The translations under genes and the position numbers were made by a program. A DNA stretch of 64,000 nucleotides from Collinsella sp. WCA1-178-WT-3 (M1) (GTDB taxonomy: Bacteria; Actinomycetota; Coriobacteriia; Coriobacteriales; Coriobacteriaceae). Location of the stretch: the NCBI RefSeq assembly GCF_009696325.1, contig NZ_VUME01000001.1, forward strand, positions 186,001 through 250,000. The letters run 5' to 3'. Below, one piece after another: positions 15,551 to 23,737 of this stretch (position 1 is the first letter of the stretch; each line of letters starts with the position of its first letter). The notes beneath the pieces were generated by a model. It was given only the letters and a program-made list of their open reading frames with translations. It was not told where the DNA came from and did no database searches.

Positions 15551-16546
15551 CTAGGCGCCGATCTCGGGCAGCTCGGGAACGTTGGTGTCGCCCGTGCGAT
15601 CGCCGATGCAGATCTGCCACAGCTCGGTCCAGGTGCCATCGTCCTCGATCTTCTTAAGGAAGTCGTTGACAAAGGCGACGCCGTCGGAATCGAGCGGCAG
15701 GCCGATGCCGTAGGGCTCTTTGCTGCCGAAGGGCTTGCCGGCGATCTTGTACTTACCGGGCTCGCGGACCAGGGCGCTCTGCTGCATGTTGTTGTCGATG
15801 ACGTAGGCGTCAACGCGGCCCTGCTGAAGTGCCTGGCGGGCCTCCTCGTCGGTCTTGAACTCCTGCTGGCTGGCCTTGGGGGCGAACTCCTCCAGGATGG
15901 CGGGGCCGTTGGAGCCGGACTGGACGGCGACGTTCTTGTCGGCCAGGTCGTCGACGCTCTTGATGTCGTCGTTGTCGGCGAGCACCAGGATGGCCTGCTG
16001 GGTGTAGTAGTAGGGGCCGGCAAAGGAGACAAGCTTCTTGCGCTCATCGGTAATGGTGTAGGTGGCAAAGACGGCATCGACCTGGCCGTTCTGCAGGACG
16101 GACTCACGCGTGTCCGAGGTCACCTGGGTGATCTCGACCTTGTTCTCGCCCAGAATGTAGTTGGACAGGAGCTGCGCGATGCCGGCGTCGAAGCCACGGG
16201 TTTTGCCGTCCTTCTCGTTGAGGAGGGAGAAGAGCGTGGAGGTCTGAACGCCACCGATCTTAAAGACGCCGGCGTCCTTGACGGCCGTGGCCCAGGTGCT
16301 GGCGGCGATGGCGTCATCATCGGCCTTGGGGCCGTTGTCGACGAGCTTGTCGAATGCCTTGGCATCGAGCGTGGTGGAAGCCTCGGTGTCCTCGGGGCTC
16401 TTGGAGGAGCCGGCGGCGGAACCCTTGTCGGCCTCGGCGCTGGTGTCGGAGCAGCCGGCAAGACCAAGGCCGGCGACGGTTGCAAAGGTGGCGGCGATGA
16501 AGCCACGACGGTCGAAAACGACCTGCTGGGAGAGGTTCTTGCTCAT
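15551..16546 (-). CDS. Amino acid ABC transporter substrate-binding lipoprotein
   Basis: The 331-residue protein has an N-terminal signal with an RR pair (FDRRGFIAATFATVAG) and lipobox LAGC with acylated Cys32, followed by a Ser/Ala/Glu-rich linker. The twin arginine suggests Tat export, though a Sec signal is possible. The mature part is a family 3 solute-binding protein (KIGGVQTSTLFSLLNEKDGK, FDAGIAQLLS, VFATYTITDERK, GSNGPAILEEF). This group binds glutamate, glutamine, cystine or similar. With the two permeases and ATPase it completes one importer. Confidence 0.92.
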   Translation of the reverse strand: MSKNLSQQVVFDRRGFIAATFATVAGLGLAGCSDTSAEADKGSAAGSSKSPEDTEASTTLDAKAFDKLVDNGPKADDDAIAASTWATAVKDAGVFKIGGVQTSTLFSLLNEKDGKTRGFDAGIAQLLSNYILGENKVEITQVTSDTRESVLQNGQVDAVFATYTITDERKKLVSFAGPYYYTQQAILVLADNDDIKSVDDLADKNVAVQSGSNGPAILEEFAPKASQQEFKTDEEARQALQQGRVDAYVIDNNMQQSALVREPGKYKIAGKPFGSKEPYGIGLPLDSDGVAFVNDFLKKIEDDGTWTELWQICIGDRTGDTNVPELPEIGA

Positions 16547-16662
16547 GGTAGAACACCTTTCTCAATAAAATCCCTAGCGGTTGAATAGAGTTATACCCCA
16601 TCGCGCTCAAATGGGTCAACACGAAATAACTCAGAAACATACTTACCTTATGGGTAATTCTA

Positions 16663-16695
16663 CCTACCAAAAAGGGACAGGTTTATTTTGGCAGG
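16663..16695. repeat. GGGACAGG-core hairpin, CCTGCC class (copy 4)
   Basis: CCTACCAAAA / TTTTGGCAGG stem around AGGGACAGGTTTA, with the TTTTATCTGGGCAA tail. It lies upstream of the binding-protein gene, in the 650-bp gap between that gene and dxs. Confidence 0.9.
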
Positions 16696-16769
16696 TTTTA
16701 TCTGGGCAACGTCAGTTATTGCAGCTGAGATAGCGTTTTGCGGACGGCATGGTCGCTCGCGGCGGTCGC

Positions 16770-16775
16770 TATAAT
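16770..16775 (+). promoter_or_regulatory. Possible -10 box before a gene remnant
   Basis: A perfect TATAAT lies 43 nt before the short reading frame at 16813. No convincing -35 element is seen at standard spacing. Confidence 0.3.
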
Positions 16776-16812
16776 GGCGGCAACGCGACATATATAAGTA
16801 AGGAGATCGCGT

Positions 16813-16851
16813 ATGAATGGCTATTCGTTTTTCGCGCCGACCATGACTTAA
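16813..16851 (+). pseudogene. 12-codon reading frame MNGYSFFAPTMT, probable gene remnant
   Basis: AAGGAG lies 8 nt before an ATG that opens a 12-residue peptide, MNGYSFFAPTMT, ending in TAA. The first ten residues resemble the extreme N-terminus of iron-containing alcohol/butanol dehydrogenases, which start with short F/Y-rich segments ending in PT followed by K/R and FG. If so, the promoter and start survive while the body has been lost. A GGGAC-core hairpin begins 5 nt after the stop, near the presumed deletion junction. A functional leader peptide is the alternative. The assignment rests on recall of family N-termini, not on an alignment. Confidence 0.4.
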
Positions 16852-16856
16852 AACTA

Positions 16857-16883
16857 CCACAAAGGGGACGGGCACCTTTGTGG
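16857..16883. repeat. GGGAC-core hairpin, CCACAAAG class (copy 1)
   Basis: CCACAAAGG pairs with CCTTTGTGG around a short loop containing GGGACGGGCA. Apart from A/G in the core it is identical to the copy at 53462. Confidence 0.9.
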
Positions 16884-16919
16884 TGATTCTTGCAGATGTG
16901 GCGGCCTGCCTCGCTGTTT

Positions 16920-17139
16920 TGTCTCAATCTGTAACATCTGCAGCCATTTTTGCCGAGTAACTGTTACAGATTGAGATTTTCTCTTTAGGGGGATTTGAGT
17001 GTCTCGATCTGTAACATCTGGACGGACAAAAGGTCTCTATCTGTTACAGATTGAGACAAACAACAGGGGCAAAGACGGTTTGTCTAGATCTGTAACAATT
17101 GGGCGAGGATTTGTCCTCTAGGTGTTACAGATCGAGACA
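16920..17139. repeat. Three tandem dyads with about 80-bp period
   Basis: Units at 16920-16976, 17000-17058 and 17081-17139 each begin with TGTCT(C/A)(A/G)ATCTGTAACA and end with its reverse complement TGTTACAGAT(T/C)GAGA. Starts are 80 and 81 nt apart. Inner spacers and inter-unit sequence are not conserved. The unit is an inverted repeat, so this is not a CRISPR array. It ends just before the dxs terminator. Confidence 0.9.
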
Positions 17140-17155
17140 ATTGAGTTGGGAAAAT

Positions 17156-17194
17156 AAAAACCTCCGCAGGGGTGCTTCCCTTGCGGAGGTTTTT
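17156..17194 (-). terminator. Intrinsic terminator of dxs
   Basis: AAAAACCTCCGCAAGGG and CCCCTGCGGAGGTTTTT on the minus strand form a GC stem ending in a T-run, starting directly after the dxs stop codon. Confidence 0.9.
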
Positions 17195-18976
17195 CTACTC
17201 GTTCAGCAGGCGTACCGCTTCGGCGGCCATGTTCTCGACCGTCATGCCGTTCTGAGCAAGCAACTCGTTGGGATCGTAGCGGTCGGGAAAGCCCTTGGCG
17301 ATGCCAAAGGTGCGCGTGCGCACGGGCGTGCAGGACAAGTAGCACGCGACGCGCTCGCCCCAGCCACCGTCCAAGATACCGTCCTCGAGGGTGACGACAA
17401 CGCGATGCTCGGCGGCAAGGCCATCGAGAGACTCGCGGTCAAGCTCGGTTGCAAAGCGCGGGTTGACGAGCGTGGCCTCTATGCCGTATTCGGCAGCCAA
17501 GCGGTTTGTCACGCGCTCGCCCAGCTCAAAGAAATCGCCAAGCGCGAGCACGGCAACGTCGCGGCCCTGACGCACCACGTCGTAGCGAACGGCGCTGTAG
17601 TCGGTGTCCTCGGCGGGCGCCAAATCGGGGCGGCTAACCAGGCCAATGCCCGGAACGCGGATCGCCACGGGATGCTCGCGGTGGTCGAGCGACCAGCTCA
17701 GCATGGACAGGTATTCCTCCATGCAGGCCGGTGCCAGATAGCGCATGTTGGGAAGTCCGCCCAGCATGGATATATCAAAGAACGAGAGGTGCGTCTCGGA
17801 TGTGGTGCCAAAGATCGACGCGCCAAACACCAGGATGGTTGCGGGGGTGTCGTTGAGGCACAGGTCGTGCCACAGCTCGTCGTAGGCGCGCTGCAAAAAC
17901 GTGCCGTACACACCAAAGACTGGCTTGGCGCCCGAGCGCGCAAGCGCGGTGGCAAAGGTCACGGCGTGCTCCTCGGCAATGCCCACATCGACGAACTGTT
18001 TGCCGGCGGCAGCGCGAAGCTCGGGTGTAAAGCCCATGATGTAGGGCGTGGCGGCCGTGATGCCCACGACCTGTGGATCGCGCTCGATGGCGGCGCTGAG
18101 TGCCTCGCCCGTAATGTCGGCATAGGTGCGCGGCGCAGGCTCGCTCGGATGGCCCGGGCAGAGCTTGCGCCCGGTTGCCATGTCAAACGGACCCACATGG
18201 TGCCAGCGCTCGGGGTCGCTCTGGGCCGGCTCAAAGCCCTTGCCCTTGGCGGTGGAGACGTGCAGCACGATGGGATGATCGATATTGCGCAGTTCCTGCA
18301 GCGCGTCGACGAGGGCTAACACATCGTTACCGGTGTCCAGATAGCGGTAGTCGAGCCCCATCGCGCGGAAAACGTTGCGCTCACAGGTGCCGTTGCTGGC
18401 GCGCAGCTCGGCCAGATTGCGATACAGGCCGCCATGGTTTTCGGCGATGGACTGGTCGTTATCGTTGACGATGATGATCAGGTTGCTGTCGAGCTCGGCG
18501 GCGTTGTTAAAGCCCTCAAACGCCAGGCCGCCCGAAAGCGAACCGTCGCCAATGATGGTAATGACGTTGTACGCGTCGCCCGCCAGGTCACGAGCGTGCG
18601 CAAGGCCGCAGCCCAGGCTCACCGACGTGGAGGTATGGCCCATGGCAAACAGGTCGTGCTCGGACTCGTCGGGATTGGCAAAGCCAGAAGCCTCACCATA
18701 ACGCTCCGGATCGATATAGGTGTACGCGCGCCCCGTCAGCGCCTTGTGGGCGTAGGTCTGGTGCGAAACGTCAAAGACAATCTTGTCGATGGGGGAGTTA
18801 AACACGCGATGAAGCGCAACCGTAAGCTCAACGACGCCCAGGTTGGGGGCAACGTGCCCACCGGCGGCGGCGGAGCTTTCGAGGATTGCCTGGCGGATCT
18901 CGCCGCAGAGCAGCGGAAGCTCGGCGCGGTCGAGAGCCTTGACGTCCTCGGGCGTTGTCGTTTGCGTAAGCAGCAT
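17195..18976 (-). CDS. dxs: 1-deoxy-D-xylulose-5-phosphate synthase, divergent
   Basis: The 593-residue thiamine-diphosphate enzyme matches Dxs, which condenses pyruvate and glyceraldehyde 3-phosphate in the first step of the MEP isoprenoid pathway. Seen are GGHVAPNLGVVELTVALH, DVSHQTYAHKALTGR, the ThDP/Mg motif GDGSLSGGLAFEGFNNA...NDN and the transketolase Glu in DVGIAEEHAVTFA. It is shorter than the usual 620-640 residues. The canonical DRAGxxGxDGxTHxGxFD segment is replaced by GASIFGTTSETHLSFFD. It may be a true but divergent Dxs or a paralogue using another aldehyde or keto acid. No other isoprenoid gene is adjacent. Confidence 0.8.
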   Translation of the reverse strand: MLLTQTTTPEDVKALDRAELPLLCGEIRQAILESSAAAGGHVAPNLGVVELTVALHRVFNSPIDKIVFDVSHQTYAHKALTGRAYTYIDPERYGEASGFANPDESEHDLFAMGHTSTSVSLGCGLAHARDLAGDAYNVITIIGDGSLSGGLAFEGFNNAAELDSNLIIIVNDNDQSIAENHGGLYRNLAELRASNGTCERNVFRAMGLDYRYLDTGNDVLALVDALQELRNIDHPIVLHVSTAKGKGFEPAQSDPERWHHVGPFDMATGRKLCPGHPSEPAPRTYADITGEALSAAIERDPQVVGITAATPYIMGFTPELRAAAGKQFVDVGIAEEHAVTFATALARSGAKPVFGVYGTFLQRAYDELWHDLCLNDTPATILVFGASIFGTTSETHLSFFDISMLGGLPNMRYLAPACMEEYLSMLSWSLDHREHPVAIRVPGIGLVSRPDLAPAEDTDYSAVRYDVVRQGRDVAVLALGDFFELGERVTNRLAAEYGIEATLVNPRFATELDRESLDGLAAEHRVVVTLEDGILDGGWGERVACYLSCTPVRTRTFGIAKGFPDRYDPNELLAQNGMTVENMAAEAVRLLNE

Positions 18977-19203
18977 CGTTGTGGGTTACTCCATGCGAAT
19001 CGAGCGCCGGCGCTCCCTCGGCCGGCACAATTGCACAAAACAGTCTCGCACATTTTGGCGTTTGATATGTGACGGCGGCGCGGTAATTCGCCAACTGGTG
19101 GGGCAAAACGTTTTGTCCGATGCCATACTGGTAGATTCGATGATGATTAATTCAATGCGTGCAGGCTGTGGCTTGTCGCCGTGAGTCGCTGGAAGGAGGC
19201 AGC

Positions 19204-19740
19204 ATGTCCGATGTCGTTCGTGCCGAGAAAATCGCGCAGGAGGTCGACTGTGCCGCCCGTCAGCTCGCCCAGGCGGGCCGCTTGGACTTGACGCACGAGT
19301 TTATCCAGCATGGCGACGTGACGGTCTATGCACATGTGACTTCGGTAGCGCGGGCGAGCCTGTCCTTTGCCGAGCGCTTGGGCCGTGTCGGTATCTCGGT
19401 CGACCGCGCCTCGTTGCTGCGCGGGGCCCTGCTGCACGATTACTTTCTCTACGATTGGCACGATCCCGACCCAAGCCATCGCCTGCACGGATTTCGGCAT
19501 CCGTTTTTTGCCCTGGCGCGTGCGGAGGAAGATTTTGAGCTGACGTCTCGCGAGCGGAATATTATTGTGCGTCATATGTTTCCGCTGGTGCCGGTGCCGC
19601 CGACGTGTCGTGAGGCATGGATTGTGTGCCTGGCGGATAAATGGTGTGCTCTGCGCGAGACGGTCGCCGGCCGTCTGCCGCGCAAGGACGAGGCAGACGA
19701 TGGCGTGAGTGAAGAATCGAGCGAAAAGAGGAGAGGGTAG
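19204..19740 (+). CDS. HD-domain phosphohydrolase-like protein
   Basis: The 178-residue protein has an HD metal-binding pattern: an early His in VYAHVTSVAR, the HD pair in GALLHDYFLYDWHD, further His residues in HRLHGFRHP and a late Asp in CLADKW. It resembles small HD hydrolases acting on nucleotides or phosphate esters; the substrate is unknown. GGAGG lies before the ATG at 19204. The next gene begins 3 nt after its stop, so they are likely co-transcribed. Confidence 0.75.
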   Translation: MSDVVRAEKIAQEVDCAARQLAQAGRLDLTHEFIQHGDVTVYAHVTSVARASLSFAERLGRVGISVDRASLLRGALLHDYFLYDWHDPDPSHRLHGFRHPFFALARAEEDFELTSRERNIIVRHMFPLVPVPPTCREAWIVCLADKWCALRETVAGRLPRKDEADDGVSEESSEKRRG

Positions 19741-19743
19741 ACG

Positions 19744-20763
19744 GTGGGGACCGCGATCGACATGGCATTTGACGGCGCGACGCTTGCCGCCTGCCCGCTC
19801 TCGGCACTGGTGCTCTCGTTTGCCTTTTACGGGTTTTGTGGTTGGGCATGGGAGTCAACAGTCTGCGCCATGCTCAACCAAGGACGCTTTGCCAACAGTG
19901 GCTTTTTGCTGGGGCCGTGCTGCCCTATCTATGGCGCGGGCGGCATTGCCTGCTGGCTGCTGTTGCGCGGAATTCCTGACGCGTCGAGCCAGTTTGTCGC
20001 GGCAGCGCTCGTATGCAGCGTGATTGAGTACAGCGTGGGCGTGCTGCTGGAAAAGACAACAGGCGCACGCTTTTGGGACTACTCGCACCTGCCGTTTAAC
20101 TTGCACGGACGTATCTGCCTGTACTGGGCCTGCGCGTTTGGCCTGGGCGCGTTGTGCATTTGTCGTTTAGTGGAGCCGGCATTGCTGGGACTGCTTGGCC
20201 ATCTGCCGGTGCTGATTGTGCGGCTGTCCGCCTTTATCGTCGCGGTTGCGATGATGGTCGACGCGGTGTTCTCTTTGGCCAGTTGGCGTCGCCTGTCCGA
20301 TCAGCTGGAGCGTGTGCGCGCCGACCTTGCCGACCGCATCAATGAGTCGCTTGCCGATGCCTCGGACTCCATGCTCGAACGTATTCCCGATTCGACGATC
20401 GACTCGGTAGCGCAGACGCATATCCGTAGCCGCGCCGTTAACGCGTGGCTGGCCGAGCTGGGCGACGCGGCGCTCGATGCCCTTCGTGAGAAGGCTTCGA
20501 TGCCGACGTTTATCTCGGATGGTGCTCGCGGCCTGGCGCTTGCCGCCCGCCGCGTGGCCGATGCTGCGCCGAGCATGCCGCGTCCGTCGCTCAGTCGTCG
20601 CCTTGCCGGTAAGCGCATGAGCCGTCCGGTGCCGAGTGTGTCGCTCAGCCGTCGCGACCTGCGCTTCTTCAATGCTTTCCCGCGCTTGCGCATCAATCGC
20701 TACGAGGGCGTCATTCGAGCAACTAATCTCCGCGACCGCGCCCACGAGCTGTTTCGGCGCTAG
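19744..20763 (+). CDS. Putative ABC transporter permease-like membrane protein (PF06541-like)
   Basis: The 339-residue protein starts at a GTG with GAGGAG upstream. Its N-terminal half has several membrane helices and the family segments FYGFCGWAWES, NSGFLLGPCCPIYGAGG and KTTGARFWDYSHLPFNLHGRICLYW, characteristic of PF06541 (annotated as a putative ABC transporter type, function unproven). The C-terminal half is a charged, Arg-rich cytoplasmic tail of about 140 residues. It is likely co-transcribed with the HD protein just upstream. Confidence 0.75.
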   Translation: MGTAIDMAFDGATLAACPLSALVLSFAFYGFCGWAWESTVCAMLNQGRFANSGFLLGPCCPIYGAGGIACWLLLRGIPDASSQFVAAALVCSVIEYSVGVLLEKTTGARFWDYSHLPFNLHGRICLYWACAFGLGALCICRLVEPALLGLLGHLPVLIVRLSAFIVAVAMMVDAVFSLASWRRLSDQLERVRADLADRINESLADASDSMLERIPDSTIDSVAQTHIRSRAVNAWLAELGDAALDALREKASMPTFISDGARGLALAARRVADAAPSMPRPSLSRRLAGKRMSRPVPSVSLSRRDLRFFNAFPRLRINRYEGVIRATNLRDRAHELFRR

Positions 20764-20961
20764 CCGGGATGGGCGCGCACACGGCTCTCTTGCTCGCGTA
20801 TTTCCCGTTCGTTTCGCGTCCGTTGCCGCGCCGTTTCCAAGATTGCGGCACCGTTTCCATTCGACAACGCAGCGTTTAACAACGCCGTATCTGGTCTACA
20901 CCAGTTGCCCCTCGGCCGCATTATGGGCGCCGACAACGTTCATGCGATCAAGGGGGAGCGA

Positions 20962-22239
20962 ATGTACGATACGGGATCGACAACGTTTATGCTCATCTGC
21001 ACCATGCTCGTGTTTTTAATGACACCGGGTCTGGCGTTTTTCTATGGCGGCCTGTCCAGGCGCAAAAATGTTATCAACACCATGCTTATGTGCTTTGGCA
21101 CCATTGGTCTGGTCGGTGTGCTGTGGATTGTTGCCGGCTGGTCGCTGGCCTACGGCGGCGACGGCTCGAGCCCGTTTATTGGAGGCCTTGACCAGCTGCT
21201 GTGCTTGCCGGTGCTCAACCAGGTGCTGCAGGCGGCCGAGGGCAATGCTGCGGACGGTGCCGTCTACCCTCAAATCATCAACATCACCTTCCAAATGGCG
21301 TTTGCCATGATCACGGCTGCTATCGTCACGGGCAGCCTGGCCGGCCGCGTTAAGTTTGGTGCCATGACGGCCTTCCTGGGCATTTGGCTGCTCGTGGTCT
21401 ATGCGCCGCTCGCCCACATGGTCTGGGGCGGTGAGGGTTCCTTTATCGGCGACATCATCGGCGCGCTCGACTTTGCGGGCGGCGACGTGGTGCACATCTC
21501 GTCCGGTCTCACGGGCCTGATTCTCTGCTTAATGCTCGGCCGTCGTCGCGGCTTTGGCATGGTGAGCTACCGCCCGCATAACGTGCCGTTTGTGGCGCTG
21601 GGCGCCGGTCTGCTTTGGTTTGGCTGGTTTGGCTTTAACGGCGGCAGCGAGTTTAAGGCCGACGCCGTGGCCGCGCTCGCCATCCTCAACACCGTGACGG
21701 CCAGCGCGGCGGGCATGGTCTCGTGGCTTGCCGTTGAGCGCGTGCGCACCGGTCGCCCCACGCTGGTGGGTGCCAGCACCGGTCTGGTTGCGGGCCTTGT
21801 GGTGGTCACGCCGGGTGCGGGCTTTGTCGAGCCGTGGGCAGCGCTGGTCATGGGCCTGATCGTATCGCCTGTCTGCTACCTGGCCATTAGCCATCTCAAG
21901 ACCAAGTCTGGCTACGACGATGCGCTCGACGCGTTTGGCTGCCACGGCATCGGCGGCATCTTGGGCGGCGTGCTCACGGGCCTGTTCTGCGTGCCGGAGC
22001 TCTCGTGGACCGGTAAGGGCGGCCTGTTCTACACGGGCGACGTGTCGCTGCTCATCTCGCAGATCTTGGGCATTGTGGTGACGGTCGCTCTTGTACTGGT
22101 GCTCGACTTGGTGATCGCTGCGGTGGTCAAGGCGCTGTTCCACGGTAGCCTGCGCGTGGACGAGGCAGACGAGGCGCTGGGCCTGGATGCGAGTCAGCAC
22201 GGCGAGAGCGCGTATCCCTCGTTCTCCGGGCTCGATTAG
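20962..22239 (+). CDS. amt: Ammonium transporter
   Basis: The 425-residue Amt/Mep/Rh channel has about eleven membrane helices. Signature segments are TPGLAFFYGGLSRRKN, the first pore His in GGDVVHISSGLTGL, GWFGFNGGSE and the second pore-region CHGIGGILGGVLTGLF. The ATG at 20962 with GGGGGAG upstream gives the normal N-terminus; a longer in-frame start upstream was rejected. A PII gene follows after 188 nt on the same strand, the classic amt-glnK pairing in which PII plugs the channel when nitrogen is ample. Confidence 0.95.
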   Translation: MYDTGSTTFMLICTMLVFLMTPGLAFFYGGLSRRKNVINTMLMCFGTIGLVGVLWIVAGWSLAYGGDGSSPFIGGLDQLLCLPVLNQVLQAAEGNAADGAVYPQIINITFQMAFAMITAAIVTGSLAGRVKFGAMTAFLGIWLLVVYAPLAHMVWGGEGSFIGDIIGALDFAGGDVVHISSGLTGLILCLMLGRRRGFGMVSYRPHNVPFVALGAGLLWFGWFGFNGGSEFKADAVAALAILNTVTASAAGMVSWLAVERVRTGRPTLVGASTGLVAGLVVVTPGAGFVEPWAALVMGLIVSPVCYLAISHLKTKSGYDDALDAFGCHGIGGILGGVLTGLFCVPELSWTGKGGLFYTGDVSLLISQILGIVVTVALVLVLDLVIAAVVKALFHGSLRVDEADEALGLDASQHGESAYPSFSGLD

Positions 22240-22427
22240 CAGCTTCCCCAAGCACCGCACCTTGCCGTTCAATCGTCGCGCGGCTTTTCCAGGCACCCGA
22301 CCTTACCCCTCAAACCGTCGCTTGCGTACCGAAGTACGCGGCGCTCCTCTTTCGGGGCAATCTCGGGCACCTCGAAAACCCGCGTCGTTGAATGGCAATT
22401 CATTTCTTTTATTGAGAGGAATTCACT

Positions 22428-22766
22428 ATGAAGAAAATTACGGCGATTGTTCGTGCCGGGAAGCTTGAGGTTCTTAAAGATGCGCTGTTTGCTGCTGATG
22501 TTCGTGGCATGACTATTAACCAGGTGCAGGGCTGCGGCGCGCAGCATGGCTGGAAGGAATACGTGCGCGGCAACGAGTTGCTTGTCAACACGATCCCTAA
22601 GGTGCAGTTCACGCTCATTTGCGCCGATGAACATGTCGACGGAATTGTCGAGATTATCTGCAACGCCGCTCGCACCGGTGCCGTTGGAGACGGCAAGATT
22701 TGGGTCGAGCCGGTCGAGGAAGTTATCCGCATCCGCACCGGCGAACACGGCCCCGCCGCGGTGTAG
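22428..22766 (+). CDS. glnK: PII nitrogen-regulatory protein
   Basis: The 112-residue protein is full length. It has the opening MKKITAIVR, the T-loop region GCGAQHGWKEYVRGNELLVN (residues 35-54) and the C-terminal RTGEHGPAA signature. It should bind ATP/ADP and 2-oxoglutarate and regulate the adjacent ammonium channel. Residue 51, the Tyr that is uridylylated or adenylylated in many bacteria, is Leu; residue 46 is Val with a Tyr at 45. Covalent modification at the standard site is therefore ruled out and control is probably by ligands alone. Confidence 0.95.
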   Translation: MKKITAIVRAGKLEVLKDALFAADVRGMTINQVQGCGAQHGWKEYVRGNELLVNTIPKVQFTLICADEHVDGIVEIICNAARTGAVGDGKIWVEPVEEVIRIRTGEHGPAAV

Positions 22767-22844
22767 AATCGACCGCCTGACGGGTGTGCTTCTCTTGGGG
22801 CGCGCCCGTTCTCGTCTACAATATCGTGCAGACGAAGGAGAGGC

Positions 22845-23708
22845 ATGCCCATGATCAAGATGTTTGCGAGTGACTTAGACGGAACGCTGCTGAACGCCCT
22901 GCACGAGGCAGATGGGACCATCCGCCGTGCCATTCGCGAGCTGACCGAGGCTGGCCTGCATGTGGTTCCCGCGACCGGGCGCTCGACGTTGCCGATCGGC
23001 GAACATGGCTTTACAGGTCTGGCACTCGACGCCTGCTGCTCCAACGGATCCATCGTGCGCAACAGCCATGGCGAGGTGCTCAAGACCTGGACCATCGACC
23101 CGCAGGTTACCGAGGAGCTGCTCAAGGCGTTCCCGGACATTTGCTTCGACTGCTCCACGCCCGATGGCATGTTCTCGAGCGGATCGTTCGAGATGCACCA
23201 GGCGGGCTTTAAAAAGGACAGTCCTATCAGGCGCATCGTGATGCGCGGCATGCGTGCACGTGGGGGGTATCACGAGGAGCAATATTTCGACCAGTCGATC
23301 GGTGACATCCTGCGCCATGACGTATGCAAGATCAATTGTCGCGTGACCTCGCCCGAGCTGGAGCGCGACCTTAAGGCGTATTTGGCCGAGCGCTCGGACC
23401 GCGTGGTCAACGCGCCGTTCGATCCGGTGATGTTTGAGATCACGGACGTGGCGTGCAACAAGGGTGAGAGCGTGGCCTGGCTGGCGGGCTACTACGGCAT
23501 TGCCGAGGACGAGGTCGCGGTTTACGGCGACGGCGGCAACGACATCGCCATGCTCAAGCGCTTCCGCCACAGCTACACGACCAAAAACGGCAGTGACGCG
23601 GCCAAGGCCGCCGCGAGCGCGACTATCGGCAGCTGCATGGTCCACGCCGTCCCCAAACACATGCTCGCCACCATGCGCAAGCAAAACTCCCGCACCGTCA
23701 TCGAATAA
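22845..23708 (+). CDS. HAD-superfamily phosphatase, Cof type
   Basis: The 287-residue protein has the HAD nucleophile motif ASDLDGTLLN at residues 7-16, a Thr-containing motif II (VPATGRST), a conserved Lys in CNKGESV and motif III-IV GDGGNDIAMLK. The layout with a large C2-type cap is that of Cof/YidA sugar-phosphate or flavin-phosphate phosphatases. Substrate is unknown. GAAGGAGAGG precedes the ATG. A GGGAC-core hairpin begins on the base after the stop. Confidence 0.9.
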   Translation: MPMIKMFASDLDGTLLNALHEADGTIRRAIRELTEAGLHVVPATGRSTLPIGEHGFTGLALDACCSNGSIVRNSHGEVLKTWTIDPQVTEELLKAFPDICFDCSTPDGMFSSGSFEMHQAGFKKDSPIRRIVMRGMRARGGYHEEQYFDQSIGDILRHDVCKINCRVTSPELERDLKAYLAERSDRVVNAPFDPVMFEITDVACNKGESVAWLAGYYGIAEDEVAVYGDGGNDIAMLKRFRHSYTTKNGSDAAKAAASATIGSCMVHAVPKHMLATMRKQNSRTVIE

Positions 23709-23737
23709 TGTGACAAAGGGACTGCCCCTTCGTCACA
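23709..23737. repeat. GGGAC-core hairpin, TGTGACAAAG class (copy 1), convergent terminator
   Basis: TGTGACAAAGGG pairs with CCCCTTCGTCACA around ACTG. It starts 0 nt after the HAD gene's TAA, and its right arm contains the TGA stop codon of the convergent helicase gene (23733-23735). The element thus serves as the 3' boundary of both genes. Confidence 0.85.

Noticed and set aside
16920-17139. Possible CRISPR array
   Set aside because: Repeated units are inverted pairs with variable content, not constant direct repeats with uniform spacers, and no cas genes are near.
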